A stretch of 64,000 nucleotides of DNA from assembly GCA_022539475.1 (NCBI GenBank), contig VCMS01000242.1, positions 21,079 through 85,078 on the forward strand, written 5' to 3'. Within the stretch, counting starts at the first letter, position 1. The number at the start of each line of letters is the position of its first letter. Shown piece after piece: positions 41,076 through 51,267 of the stretch. The notes under the pieces are model-generated. The model had not been told where the DNA came from, did not search any database, and was given only the letters and a program-made list of their open reading frames with translations. The stretch comes from Gracilaria domingensis. Lineage: Eukaryota; Rhodophyta; Florideophyceae; Gracilariales; Gracilariaceae. The position numbers and the translations under genes are program-made.

Positions 41076-41815
41076 CGTTTGCGTACTTACGGGGCACCAG
41101 TCGAATGCAGGGTATTGTTGTGGGCAGCATTGGTCTGGGCAGTATCGATTTTGTCGACAACGGTCTGTAGCTTCTGGAGCGATTCTTTTAGAAATGTACC
41201 CCATTGACCACTGCGGCTCATAATGTTAGCTCGGACGGAGATGGAGGCGTGTGGTGGGAGATGAATGAACAAAGGGGTTGAGCGGAAGGGTCGAGACAAG
41301 CCGGTTGGTGGAGGACATGGGAATACTGCAGTAGCTGGAAGTGGTGTTGCTGTTCCGCTCGGCATGCGAAACGACGCATGTTGCGCGAAAACAATGCGGG
41401 GACAACACTTTAGGGGTGTCCTTCACGTTCGCATCCAATCTGGTTGAAGAAAAGCTCAAGATCTACAGTAGATTGGCCCACGTTGAGAAGAGGAATATTT
41501 ATGAATGGTGTAGTTCTGTACAGCATCGTCGGAAACGAGCTCGAACCGCAGAACGACCGTGGTACGAAAGGCAAATCGTTGAAAATCGACCACGGACTTC
41601 ACACGAACTCGAATAGGCCCTGGAGCGCTGTGTAGGGCGCTTGTTGATTTGAATATAAAAATTATGAGCAACGTTTTGGGCCTTGCCAGCTCGAGTTCAT
41701 GTGAAGTCCGTCATCAGAATCGACGATTTTACCACGGACGAGTACCGTACGGGGCCTCGAGCTGGTTTGCGACGATGAGCGCAGCTCGGCTTCATCGATA
41801 ACAGCAATTATTCAG
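41076..41815. other. Intergenic; possible minus-strand first exon, unproven
   Basis: On the minus strand, ATG 41221 opens MSRSGQWGTFLKESLQKLQT and meets a perfect 5' splice sequence (GTAAGTA) at 41090. No downstream exon could be found, and the intron would run through the zinc-finger gene. Nothing else was recognised. Confidence 0.3.
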
Positions 41816-42020
41816 AACGCTCCGTGGTGCGTGCCGTGGCTCAGCGCGCAATGCAAGTTGGAATTTCCAACTCGGAAAGCGCGACGTGAGTGCGCGCGAC
41901 TCCTTGAAAACAAAATTTAATTTGAAATCGTGAGCGCTGGAGCTGCGGCCAGCGCGGCCGCCCAACACACCGCGGCCGCCGCGCGTCTGACAACGTCGCG
42001 CCCGCACGTTCTCAGCGACG
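41816..42020 (+). repeat. GC-rich dispersed repeat, copy 2
   Basis: Core GTGCCGTGGCTCAGCGCGCA, then AGTTGGAATTTCCAACT (a perfect 17-base palindrome), GGAAAGCGCGACG and AAAATTTAATTTGAAAT. Same order and orientation as copy 3 and inverted relative to copy 1. It lies at the left edge of a GC-rich island. Confidence 0.65.
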
Positions 42021-42439
42021 CGGGCGCGGCAGCGAGCGGGGCCGCGACAGCGCGCGCGCGCCCCACAGTGGAGCGGCGGCGGCGTTCGCGGCGCGCAGCT
42101 TGGCTCGCAGCGCCGCCGCCACCGGCTCGGCGCCGCTGGCCTGCAGCAGCCGCCGCAGCGCGCGCAGCTCGCGCGCCGCCCAGCGCCCGTGTGCCACGCG
42201 AACGGCCACACGGCGCAGCTCTCGTACGCGACGCGTTGGCGCGCGCCGCGACCGCTTGCCACCCGCAGTCGTGCGACAGCGTGCAGAGCGATTTTGTCCC
42301 AATATTTGTGTAACGGTTAGCCTTCTTTTACGTTTATTTGAAAATCACACGCGCCGACGCGAGAGTGACGCGCACGCCGCGCACGCCGCCACGGCGCCGC
42401 CGCGCCACGCGCGCCACCCAGCCATCGGCGCCGCGCGCG

Positions 42440-42665
42440 GATGCAGCCGCTGTATCTATCTATATCTGCCGGCGCGCGCGCGCCAAACTGCCAGGCACCG
42501 TCCTCAAACGCGTGCGCCTGAGCGCGCCCGCCAGCGCCGCCGCGCCGCAGGCAGATGCAGCGGCAGATACTGCCGGCGCGCGCGCGCCAAACTGCCAGGC
42601 GCCGCCCTCAAACGCGCGCGCCTGAGGGCGCCCGCGAGCGCCGCCGCGCGCGCGTTTGAGACGCC
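42440..42665 (+). repeat. GC-rich tandem repeat, 102-bp period
   Basis: CTGCCGGCGCGCGCGCGCCA starts at 42466 and again at 42568, each followed by AACTGCCAGGC and CCTCAAACGCG. About two units. Preceded by ATGCAGC in both units. Confidence 0.75.
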
Positions 42666-42889
42666 CCCAGACTGAGAGCGCCGCCGCCCCGCCCCAATTG
42701 AGCCGCTCCGCGCGATGACAACCGCGCGTCTATTTAACGCCGCCGCGTGCCGTGCGTCGCTACTCTCAGGCCCCCTACCCGTGCGTCGCTTATTCCCCCC
42801 GCTTCCCCTGCTCCCCCCCTCTCCCTTCCTCCCTCCCCCAACCCCGCCACGCCTCCTCTCTCCTTATCATACTTTGTTACATTTACACA

Positions 42890-44515
42890 ATGGTGGTGGA
42901 TGTTCCGCGACTCGGCTTCTACAAGCAGCCCTTTTGCTACAGCTGCGCCCACGGCGGCCTGCCGCGCTCCTGCTGCTACGGCATCTCCATGACGCGCACC
43001 ATCACGCCCCGCACCAACGCAGTCGCCCAACCCACCCGCTGTCGACCAGAATCGCTGCACCCCCCTGCCCCCTCCCAACGCAACGCCTTGCAACGCACCC
43101 TCGCTGTCATCTCCGACATGTTCGCTCTGTACAACCTCTACTTCGGCATGGCCGTGCTCGAGTTGGAGCGCCTCGGCATATACTCGCTCCACTCCGAGCG
43201 CCAGGTGGCCGCTGGCTGGGAAACCTTGCGCCAGCAACGCCTGGTGCCGCTCATCATGACCGCCGTCAACTCGCTCGAGGTCGTCGTCCACGATTTCGAC
43301 GTCGTCGAGCAGTGCGGCCGCGATGACACCGCCGACTTCCTTGCCGGCCAATTGGACCGCGAACCGGGCACCCTCACAATTGTCATCACCTTGATCAAGC
43401 TCATCAATCACGCGCCGTCGGATGAGCACCTGCCCTCCAAACTAGAGACCTCCGTCTCCAGATGGATGACATACAGGTTCCGTCACTCAGCTCACCTCGA
43501 CAGCTTGTTGCGCATTGAGGTCGACCGCATGGTCCAAATCATCAAAGAGTGCGACATGCCCGTGCTTCACTACCTCGACGTACGTGACAGCGTACGTCGC
43601 GATCTTGGAGTCAACGAGCTCGACCTCATCGCAATTGCCATTCAGGCCGCCGCAGAAGCCGGCTACGAAGCTGTCGGCGACAAGTGGATTCGAGAAATCA
43701 CCGTGCAGTTGTCCGCAGTAGGCAGGGGTATCCTCATCACACCCACTCCCACACCGCGGGGCATCATGCTCGGTCTGCTCGGACGCATGAACGTCGTTCA
43801 CGGAACCTCCATACATGGGCTCCCAACTGGCGACCGCTGGTTTGCAGAAACAGAGGCAGAGTACTGCACCGATGCGCAGTCGCGCTTGAGCCTGTTGACC
43901 GAATTCCGATGTAGTGAACGTCATATGATTCGCCAACCAGTGCTCAAGCACTCCATCCGTGAAGTTCCTCGTTGGATGACAAAGTTGTTGACAAGTCTTA
44001 TTCGAGGGGAGCACGAAGCTTCGGACAAGGCCTACGCGGAGATGATGGCCGTCAAGAATTCCGATGCTTCGCCGGATGGTCGCGAGAGCGCAGTGGTGTA
44101 CGAACGCTTCTTCCGACGACTAGCGGATGAAGAAAGTAGTGGCAGATCCAGTATGCTCCGTAGGGTCGTGTCCATGAGGTCAATGGTGCGAATGGCTGTC
44201 CACGCGGAGAATGCGAAGCAGTATAGTCTGTTACTGGCAGGCAGAATCATAGGCACGTTTGAGATAGACCGATTGGTTATCAGAGGTCGTACATGGCAGA
44301 TGATCATCGATAAGAACGAAGCAGGACTTATTGAGACGCAGATGTCAGGTACAGACATGCCGTCAGACCTCATTGACGCCATCTTGAAAACGGTCCACGA
44401 TACTCAACCACTGGACAACATTCAGGCCATTCCCAGTGGCAGTAGCATGGTATTTATGTGGCCAATGACCCGTGTGGATAAGGGGGCGCATGCTGCCTGG
44501 CGCACGGAACCGTGA
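42890..44515 (+). CDS. Unknown 541-residue protein
   Basis: Long clean frame. The ATG at 42890 follows a TATTTAA-like box near 42731 and a pyrimidine-rich leader. Cysteines cluster near the N-terminus (QPFCYSCAHGGLPRSCCYG). The rest is mostly helical (RQQRLVPLIMTAVNSLEVVV, LDLIAIAIQAAAEAGYEA). A possible beta-rich end contains SLLLAGRIIGTFEIDRLVIR. No signal peptide or membrane span. I recognise no family. The uninterrupted 1.6 kb in a region full of broken genes argues that it is under selection. Confidence 0.7.
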   Translation: MVVDVPRLGFYKQPFCYSCAHGGLPRSCCYGISMTRTITPRTNAVAQPTRCRPESLHPPAPSQRNALQRTLAVISDMFALYNLYFGMAVLELERLGIYSLHSERQVAAGWETLRQQRLVPLIMTAVNSLEVVVHDFDVVEQCGRDDTADFLAGQLDREPGTLTIVITLIKLINHAPSDEHLPSKLETSVSRWMTYRFRHSAHLDSLLRIEVDRMVQIIKECDMPVLHYLDVRDSVRRDLGVNELDLIAIAIQAAAEAGYEAVGDKWIREITVQLSAVGRGILITPTPTPRGIMLGLLGRMNVVHGTSIHGLPTGDRWFAETEAEYCTDAQSRLSLLTEFRCSERHMIRQPVLKHSIREVPRWMTKLLTSLIRGEHEASDKAYAEMMAVKNSDASPDGRESAVVYERFFRRLADEESSGRSSMLRRVVSMRSMVRMAVHAENAKQYSLLLAGRIIGTFEIDRLVIRGRTWQMIIDKNEAGLIETQMSGTDMPSDLIDAILKTVHDTQPLDNIQAIPSGSSMVFMWPMTRVDKGAHAAWRTEP

Positions 44516-44849
44516 TTCGGAAGGCTGTCTTACAACTGTTAACTGATCACTGTTATAAACCTGACTTGATTCTCCGAAATCACAATGATAACATTATGCC
44601 TCGAGCCTCTTTTGACTCGCTTCCCGAAAGCGCACGTGCTACGCGATCTTGATTTCCTCTTCGTGCACGAACTTTGTATTACGAAAGTGCATACGAGCTG
44701 CCAACGACGTGACGCCATTGCATCTAACCGCCGTTGGGTCGTCGCGCATTTAAATCCCTCCATGGCCTCTCTCCTCCGCGTCTTCCACACCCCAAACACC
44801 TCTCTCTCCACACTCTCGCACGTCGTTTTGCAATACGCCTCCTGTCACT
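44516..44849. other. Intergenic; 5' region of the aldo/keto reductase relic
   Basis: A TATA-like ATTTAAAT lies near 44749, about 100 bp before the reductase ATG. Nothing else recognised. Confidence 0.4.
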
Positions 44850-45318
44850 ATGGATAAGATAGCTCTCGGTTCTCAGGGTCTGCACGTCTCCAAGTTGGGT
44901 TTTGGTTGCATGGGACTCGCCTCATTCTATGGCACCAAACTTCCGGACGATCAAATCATTTCCCTGCTGCAAAAGGCCGCGGACACGGGCGTCACCATCT
45001 GGGATAATGCGAACATCTACTTCTACCCTGACTGGTGGCGTCTGCTACCTTTTGCATCACCGATTGTCTGTCAGGAGGAAATCATCCGCCATGCCATTAA
45101 AGCCGTCGGCCGTGAGAATATCGTTATTGTCACCAAGACAGGCATCCACGCCAATGTCTTCCCAAAGTTTTCTATGAAGACTCAAGGAGACCCTGCGTTC
45201 ATTCGACAGCATTGTGAGGACTCTCTCAGAAGACTCAATGTGTTCACAATCGATCTCTTCTACTTGCCTCGAATTGATCCCGATCCTATTCCCTATAGCT
45301 CTTGGTGCGAACATGCAG
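44850..45318 (+). pseudogene. Aldo/keto reductase, N-terminal half only
   Basis: NAD(P)H-dependent carbonyl reductase family. ATG at 44850. LGFGCMGLASFYG and WDNANIY (Asp and Tyr of the active site) are typical, as are IVIVTKTGIHANVF with the catalytic lysine and EDSLRRLNVFTIDLFYLPRI. The usual WG/RD insert is longer (PDWWRLLPFASPIVCQEE). Similarity stops at PYSS, where a perfect hairpin begins. The remaining barrel strands and NADP-binding C-terminus are absent. A proper promoter-like box and ATG suggest it may still be transcribed. Confidence 0.75.
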
Positions 45319-45361
45319 TGTCAGCGAGCTGCAGATGTCTTCGATCTGCAGCTCGCTGACA
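45319..45361. repeat. Perfect 18-bp hairpin at the reductase breakpoint
   Basis: Arms 45319-45336 and 45344-45361 are exact reverse complements around the 7-base loop GTCTTCG. The arm reads TGTCAGCGAGCTGCAGAT. It coincides with the point where reductase homology ends. Confidence 0.9.
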
Positions 45362-45559
45362 GCCTCTTTCATCAATGCTGAAAATACCGCCAAAGACGAG
45401 TCAGTTTGCCAAACACGGGCCAACTTTGCCCACCTAAAGGATTTCTCAATTCATGAATGCTTCTGTTGCTCTCCTTCTGGTGCTTCACATCAGAAACTTG
45501 CGGTGTGCCAGTAGTAACATTCGAGCACATACTTTAGAAGTCAATGCCTTGCATGTGCG

Positions 45560-46030
45560 TCATTCTCCTTTTCCTGGGTCCGCAATATCCGACAATAGTT
45601 GATGCAGTCTCATTAGAACGGTTTCGTTTTCACTGAAACTTGAACTGCAGTCGTAGGGCGGCATAGTCCACGCTGCTCCGTCGAATAGTGATATATGCTG
45701 CTCTCCATCTTTCAAAATGACTTTTACATCAATCATTCTCTTTCGGAATTCTTCAAGCAAATTTTCACACTAATGAGGCGGCTTGGGGTCTCTTTGGCTT
45801 TCGAATGGCATAAGAGAATGTTTTGCCAATTCTTCATCGTCTGCTTTAATTTGTTTGAGTGAGACAACCGCAGCTTGCGAGAGGATAACACCTGAATCCA
45901 CACTCTGAACGACTAGAGTTGCAGATTCAGGATCTGTGACGTGAAGGAACCCTTTCAATGGACCTTTGCGTGTTTCAACTTCAACAAGATTCCGCTCTTT
46001 GTCGAAGTGATGCATGTAGAACGCATCCAT
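45560..46030 (-). pseudogene. Gemin6-like SMN-complex protein, one in-frame stop
   Basis: Gemin6 pairs with Gemin7 through an Sm-like fold in the SMN complex, which loads Sm cores onto snRNAs. ATG at 46030. The N-terminal Sm-like part reads KGPLKGFLHVTDPESATLVV and AAVVSLKQI, aligning with human Gemin6 GWVLTTDPVSANIVLV. After PKPPH there is an in-frame TAG at 45772-45770. The same frame then carries WTMPPYDCSSSFSENETVLM and RLHQLLSDI, which match the Gemin6 C-terminus around DPPYGPENCSSSNEIILSRV. Homology on both sides of the TAG shows one gene. No splice sites fit. Confidence 0.6.
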
Positions 46031-46039
46031 TTTGAACAC

Positions 46040-46508
46040 AAGTCTTGTACACGTAGGTTCTAAAGTATCTAAATACCCATCGCGGGTATCGCAGCTCGCT
46101 TTGTGTTAGCCTTCGAACGATGAAGCAGTGGCCCTCTGTTCTAGGTGAAATTCTGATTCTCACACGAAAAGCGAAAGCCCCCACCTTCGGCACTTGATTC
46201 AAGAGTCTTGAATAGGGTCTTCCGGTAAGCGCTCTGAGTAAGATCTGTACGGGTCATACATGGTACGTGTACCCTTTCTCATGTAAGTACATTTCATATC
46301 CGAAAATAGTTGTAAGCATTTTGAAAGGACTTGCAAGCTCTTCATATCACATCGCACCAAGAAACTCTCGATGAAGCTCTCGTTTTCTGGGCAGGCAGCG
46401 ACAAAGCAAACAGTTTGTTGAGTTTGTACATGATCGACGGGGATTAACTTAAGCTCTTCCTCCGTTTATACTTGACGAACGTCCCAGTCTCCGTGCAATA
46501 CGTTATGC
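46040..46508. other. Intergenic between divergent Gemin6-like and MED21-like relics
   Basis: Presumed shared promoter region. No gene recognised. Confidence 0.4.
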
Positions 46509-46933
46509 ATGTCCGTGAAACCAGTAGAGACAACCCAGATGGATGATTTGTCTCGACTCCAGAAGAAACTTGAGGAGCTTGGTGTAAAATTCTACGAATG
46601 CTTTGGGGTTCTGCAAGGCGATGCTCCTCCCACTTCTCGTGCTCCTGATTAGAAATAAGAAGTGGCCAACGATGAAGCAGCTCGGAAACGACTTGCTTCA
46701 CAGATACCAGAATTTGGACGGATATAGTTATGTGTAGCCGCGACGTTGACGCCCTTATTGACGTCATCGAGGGAAAAATGAAGCAACAGGAAGGACAGGA
46801 AAGATCTTTGTTGGATACTGCAAACTTCGAGAGCAATCAAGCTGGAGGAGAATTGGTGGATGCTATGGACGATGCACAAAAACTACTTACTAGCGTTCGA
46901 AATCTTATAGCTGTCAGAGAACGAGAATCCTGA
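46509..46933 (+). pseudogene. Mediator subunit 21 (MED21/SRB7)-like, broken
   Basis: MED21 is a small helical subunit at the hinge of the Mediator middle module. From ATG 46539 (or 46509), MDDLSRLQKKLEELGVKFYE and CFGVLQGDAPP match the MED21 N-terminus (RLTQLQDAVN, FCNAIGVLQQCGPP). In-frame TAG and TAA follow, with EVANDEAARKRLASQIPEFG between lesions. In another frame SRDVDALIDVIE and a long helix to the stop at 46933 match the MED21 DIDVLIDSLP and C-terminal coiled coil. Two stops and one frame change show loss of function. Confidence 0.6.
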
Positions 46934-47170
46934 GGTGTACGGTGTTTTTGAATCATCTAAGGAAGATATCGGAGCATAAGCACTCATCAGTTTCAAGTCA
47001 CACGCCGAGAGATGTGACGCAGGTGCGACGCCCAAACTGTTTTCTTCATTAAGAGAGAATCGCTCTACTTCGACGTACCACGCAAAAGGAGCATGTGAGG
47101 AAGAGGGGTGAAATTTGCCTCATGATATTGTGCAGCCTGATGCCACATTATGAGACGAAGACTTCTTGTT

Positions 47171-48385
47171 TTACTGGCATTCATCATTATTGAAGAAGTA
47201 AACGATTTGATACCTCAGCTGTTGATGAAGATGTGCAGCAAGCGATAAAGTGTACGCGCCCATATTCTCAAAGTGAAGCCAGTCGCCAAACTCTAGCATG
47301 GGAAGCTTCACAGCTTTGGCAATGACATCCGCAGAATCGAGCGAGGGTCCATAAAGATTATATGAACACAGCTGTCTAGCTACGGCGCTTTTGGTCGACA
47401 GGAGTTTTGCCTCAAAGCTCGAGGTCAAAATGAATGCATCGCGAAAGGAGCCGAAAAAGCCATCAGCAATGTAACATCTTTTCCTTTCATCGTCCAAAGT
47501 GAGAACGACTTTATTCGCAAGGTTATAGGCACTGGAAGCAAAAAATCTGCCTGGTTCCGCGATGACTCTGACATGGGGAGGGAACAAGGAACGAATCAGT
47601 GGTCGAATTGGATCAGCAATTTGTCTAAAAGTCACATTGGTATCACCGTCATAACCGGGGAACCCACCTCCAATATCAAGAACCGAAAGCTGGATACCTT
47701 CTTCCGCGGCAACGTCAAAGACAGCACCTGCATCATGCAAAGCCTGAATGTATGATTGCACCTGACCACATGCGGAACCAATGTGGAAGGCAACTCCAAC
47801 GAGATTGACTGAATAATAAATGCTGACGGCTTGCAGGATTGAAGAAATCTCTTTACCAAGGTTTGCACCAAACTTTGAGCTGAGCGGGCACGACGAATGT
47901 GAATCGTCAACAGTAATGCGCAGTAGCAGTCTGGCGTGGGGATATGTTGCATGAATCTTCACAAGTTCATCGACGCTGTCAAAGATGCACCCAAGGAAGG
48001 TACGTATTTGATATCTTCAACATGCTTGTAGGGGTTGGCAAATATCATGCTTTGATGAAGCGTTTGACCACCGTGTGGAGCGCGCAGTGCATCTTTAACG
48101 AGGTAAATTTCTTGTCGCGATGCACAATCGAAGGATAATCCAATACGAACCAAGACGTTTACAAGAACTGGATCAGGATTAAATTTGACAGTGTAGTATG
48201 GGGTGATGTCTGGCAACAAGGTTCGAAACAGATTGACCTGCCTCAGAACGACAGATAGATCCGCGGCGTATATGGCAGAATGCGTACGATGTATGAGAGT
48301 GGCGAATAGCTGATGAGGTGAGGCAGAGGTGACCGACGGGACACAAAGTGCGCTGAGAACACGGCGATAACAGCGGAGCAGTCAT
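47171..48385 (-). pseudogene. Ornithine decarboxylase-like PLP enzyme, broken and lacking the catalytic Cys
   Basis: Fold-III PLP decarboxylase, the first step of polyamine synthesis in the family. ATG 48385 opens a leader, and homology starts at AIYAADLS in a shifted frame. The PLP lysine lies in YYTVKFNPDP. FDCASRQEI, IFANPYKHVEDIKY, LLLRITVDDSHSSCPLSSKF, GVAFHIGSACG and VLDIGGGFPGYDG all follow in family order, as does VIAEPGRFF. Frame changes occur near 48270 and 47965. The site of the catalytic cysteine (GPTCD in the family) reads GPSLD. The loss could postdate decay or mark an antizyme-inhibitor-like paralogue. Confidence 0.8.
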
Positions 48386-48629
48386 GGAGATATAGGAGGA
48401 AGGGAAAGCGAATTAGTTAAGACGCTGGTGATGGCGGAGATGAGAAGCAGACGGAACGGAACGCGTCCGGCGGAGCGACCGGTTGCGGGAACAGGAGCGG
48501 CGGGCTGGGGGGGGAAGTGCATGGAGACAAGTGCGGCAGAGGCGGCAAGGCTGCGAGGCGGTGCAGGCGATGCCGTGCCGGAGCGGAATGGCTGGCACGG
48601 CGGAGTGGAGTGGTGCCGATTGGCATCGA

Positions 48630-48960
48630 CAGCCGCGCGGCGTGTGCGCGTGACGCGCATGGGCGCGCGCGACGCGCGTACGCGCGTACGCGGCGCAGCG
48701 CTCGCTGTGCGTGGCGCCATGCAATGCCGCGCGCGCCGCGCCGCGCTCGCTGTGCGTGGCGCCACGACGAGTCGGCGGCGCGTCGCGCGTGCGCGCGCTT
48801 GCCACGGCGCGCTCCGTGGTGCGTGCCGTGGCTCAGCGCACAATGCAAGTTGGAATTTCCAACTAGGAAAGCGCGACGCGAATGCGCGCGAGTTCTTTAA
48901 AATAAAATTTAAAATTTGAAATAGTGCGCCCTGGCGTTGGCGCTAGCCGGCTGCGACGCC
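48630..48960 (+). repeat. GC-rich dispersed repeat, copy 3
   Basis: Longest copy. It shares GTGCGTGCCGTGGCTCAGCG, the perfect palindrome AGTTGGAATTTCCAACT and the A/T-rich core with copy 2, and GCGTACGCGGCGC plus GCTCGCTGTGCG with copy 1. The block CTCGCTGTGCGTGGCGCCA occurs twice inside it (near 48703 and 48748). It lies between the decarboxylase relic and a GC-rich ORF remnant. Confidence 0.65.
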
Positions 48961-48979
48961 GCCGCCACCGGCTTGGCGC

Positions 48980-49700
48980 CACCCGCGGGCGCGTGCGCGT
49001 GTGCGTGCTCGCGCACGCACGCCATGCGCATCCGATCACCAGCGCCTCCACCGAGTCGCGCCGCGCGCGCCAGTGGCGCACCCAGTCGTACGCGCCTTGC
49101 GCACCGCCAGCCCCACGCGCAGCACCTCCTCGAGCACCTGCAGCAGCCCGCCCAGGACCCCGTGCCGCTTCTTCGCCATGCACTCCTGCCGCTGCGCCTC
49201 CATCTGCCCCACCACTTCCACCCCAAGCTGCCCCAGCTCTTCCACGTGCGCGCACCACTTCTGCAGCGCCCGTTGTCCACCGCGCCCTCACCGCCCTCAT
49301 CGACCCTGCGCCTCAGCTCGCCGCAAATGTCCGCCACCAGCGCAAACGTATTCATCGCCACGCTGCAGAAGATCGAGTCCTGCACCCGCAGCACCTCTCG
49401 GCTCACCTTGGTCGCCCGCGTCCTGTCCGCGCTCTTGCGCATCACCATCAGCTGCTTCACCACGTTCTGCGACAGCCACTCCACGTACACCCCAACGTTC
49501 CTGCCCTGCGCAAGCACCGCCTTGCATCGCGTGCAGATCGCTTCCATCATTGCGTTCCAGCCTACGTCATTGTCGCCCCCAAAGGTAGCCACATGCCGCG
49601 CCAATGCCTGCAACGACGCGCACTTTGACGTCAGCATGCGGCAAAGCAGATACTCCCCATTCTTTGAACTGCTGGACAACTGATCACCCATCGCCAGCAT
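48980..49700 (-). other. GC-rich ORF remnant, unrecognised helical protein
   Basis: From ATG 49700 the frame gives MLAMGDQLSSSSKNGEYLLC and LQALARHVATFGGDNDVGWN, then RVQDSIFCSVAMNTFALVAD, all coherent and helical. Near 49270 the sense moves to another frame (EELGQLGVEVVGQMEAQRQE). It ends in the repeat. Family unknown; likely a broken gene. Confidence 0.4.
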
Positions 49701-49739
49701 CAGCCCAACGTGGTGCTTCACCGCATGCCCACTGCTGCC

Positions 49740-50990
49740 GCTCGTGAAATGCGTGCAGCCCATCGAAAGATCATTTTTGCGACAAACATAGCAGAGAAAA
49801 GTCTTACTATTCCTGGCGTTAGCTACGTCGTTGATAGTAGCGTTGCGAAAGTAAGAACACTTGTCCCACACAACGGTTCGCACACGGAGGTGCTGCGCGT
49901 TCAACCTATTAGCCAGGCGCAAGCAGAACAGCGCATAAGGAGAGCAGGACGTACAGGCCTAGGATATCTGTTTCGTTTGTACACACAAGACCATTACAAC
50001 AAGCTTGAAAAGTATCCCAAGCCAGAAATTCTTCGCGTTGATGCAACCGCGACACAGCTTCAGATCATTGCTCTCACGCAGTTTGGACGTAAGCGGCCAG
50101 AGCAAAACCATTTGCCTTTCCCATTATTGGATAAGGTCCCTCGAAACGTGCGTGAACGGGCCTCAGAAACTCTTTATGCTCTTGGTGCGCTTGACAAGAA
50201 CATGAAACTTACAGAAACGGGAGAGCTGATGGCACGGATTCCAGCAACTCCAATGCTCGCGAGACGTTTGTTGGAATCATTGAGGTTAGGATGCGTTGAT
50301 TCGATGCTTTCGACAGCAGCCATCCTCAGCGTGGAAGGATCCATTCTCTTTGGACCAATGAACAAAATTGACCAGGCAAAAGCAGCGCATCGGCGTTTTG
50401 TGAGTTCTTTTGGAGACCACTTGAGGCTTTTCAATGCGCTTCATGCATACTTGCAGCGTGCTCTTACAAGAAAGCAAGAGTTCTGCAAAGATCACTTTCT
50501 CAATTACCGTACTCTAGCATCTGCTGAGAATATCAGGAATCAGCTTTCAGTAGTCATGCAACAGGCAGATATGGTTTGGAGTCTAACACATCCGTTCCCG
50601 AAAGGTGTACTAGAGGAACTAGAAGATTCCAATTTTGAGAATCTTGTGAGGAGGTGTTTGGTAGCTGGCTATTTTCGGCCTGTTGCGAGAAGACGAAATG
50701 AGGATGGGAAATATGTCCCGATTGGAAATGCGAAGGGAATCGGTTCTCTTGAGCATAGAGCGGATATATATCCCAGCTCATCGTTCAGGCAAAAAGAGAT
50801 TCCGACTCTCGTCGTATACAATGAGTTGGTATAGACGACAAAGATATACTTGCGAACAGTATGCAGTTTCGAGCATTCCTGGGTCCCTCTGCATAGCTGT
50901 AACTATTTCAAAGTTAGAAAATTCGGTGTAGAAGATCAACCCGGTATTAGACGAACCCCAGACTCTGGAAGCCATAGCTAGTCTCAGTGG
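49740..50990 (+). pseudogene. DEAH-box RNA helicase (DHX33-like), C-terminal half only
   Basis: RNA-dependent ATPase family. Motif V is ATNIAEKSLTIPGVSYVVDS. Motif VI is degenerate, QAEQRIRRAGRTG, where the family has QRxGRxGR. The HA2 (ratchet) domain starts with LGALDKNMKLTETGELMARI, and the OB-fold end is PIGNAKGIGSLEHRADIYPS and TLVVYNELV. An in-frame TAG at 50832-50834 follows, and the same frame continues TTKIYLRTVCSFEHSWV, matching DHX33 beyond VVYTELL. The first RecA domain (Walker A, DEAH) is wholly absent, replaced by a GC-rich island. Truncated relic. Confidence 0.8.
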
Positions 50991-51267
50991 AAATGAACAC
51001 GATCACTGATGATTCGCAGACGTGTTATAAATGCAACAAGTTCAACCTCAGGTTTCGTGAACGTCTTTGTCAAGATATATTAGATTTGTCTTTCGACTGT
51101 TACGGTTTTCTGTATCTGTCTACATTTGATGGAGTATAGTTGGGATAACTCTCTTCGTGCTGGAGTAACAACTTGCGCCGCGAACAGTCGTTGCGACTTC
51201 TGACAAATTCTTCTAACTTAACGATACATAAACTGCCGGAAACACGTACAGTACCAAAGAGATATTC
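50991..51267. other. Short intergenic stretch
   Basis: No gene recognised. Confidence 0.3.

Noticed and set aside
41090-41221. Possible first exon of a golgin-like gene on the minus strand ending in a perfect GTAAGTA donor
   Set aside because: No acceptor or second exon could be found, and the intron would cross the coding zinc-finger gene.
45770-45900. Intron ending at CATTAG to remove the Gemin6-like TAG
   Set aside because: No donor lies close by; the only candidate would delete residues that align with Gemin6.
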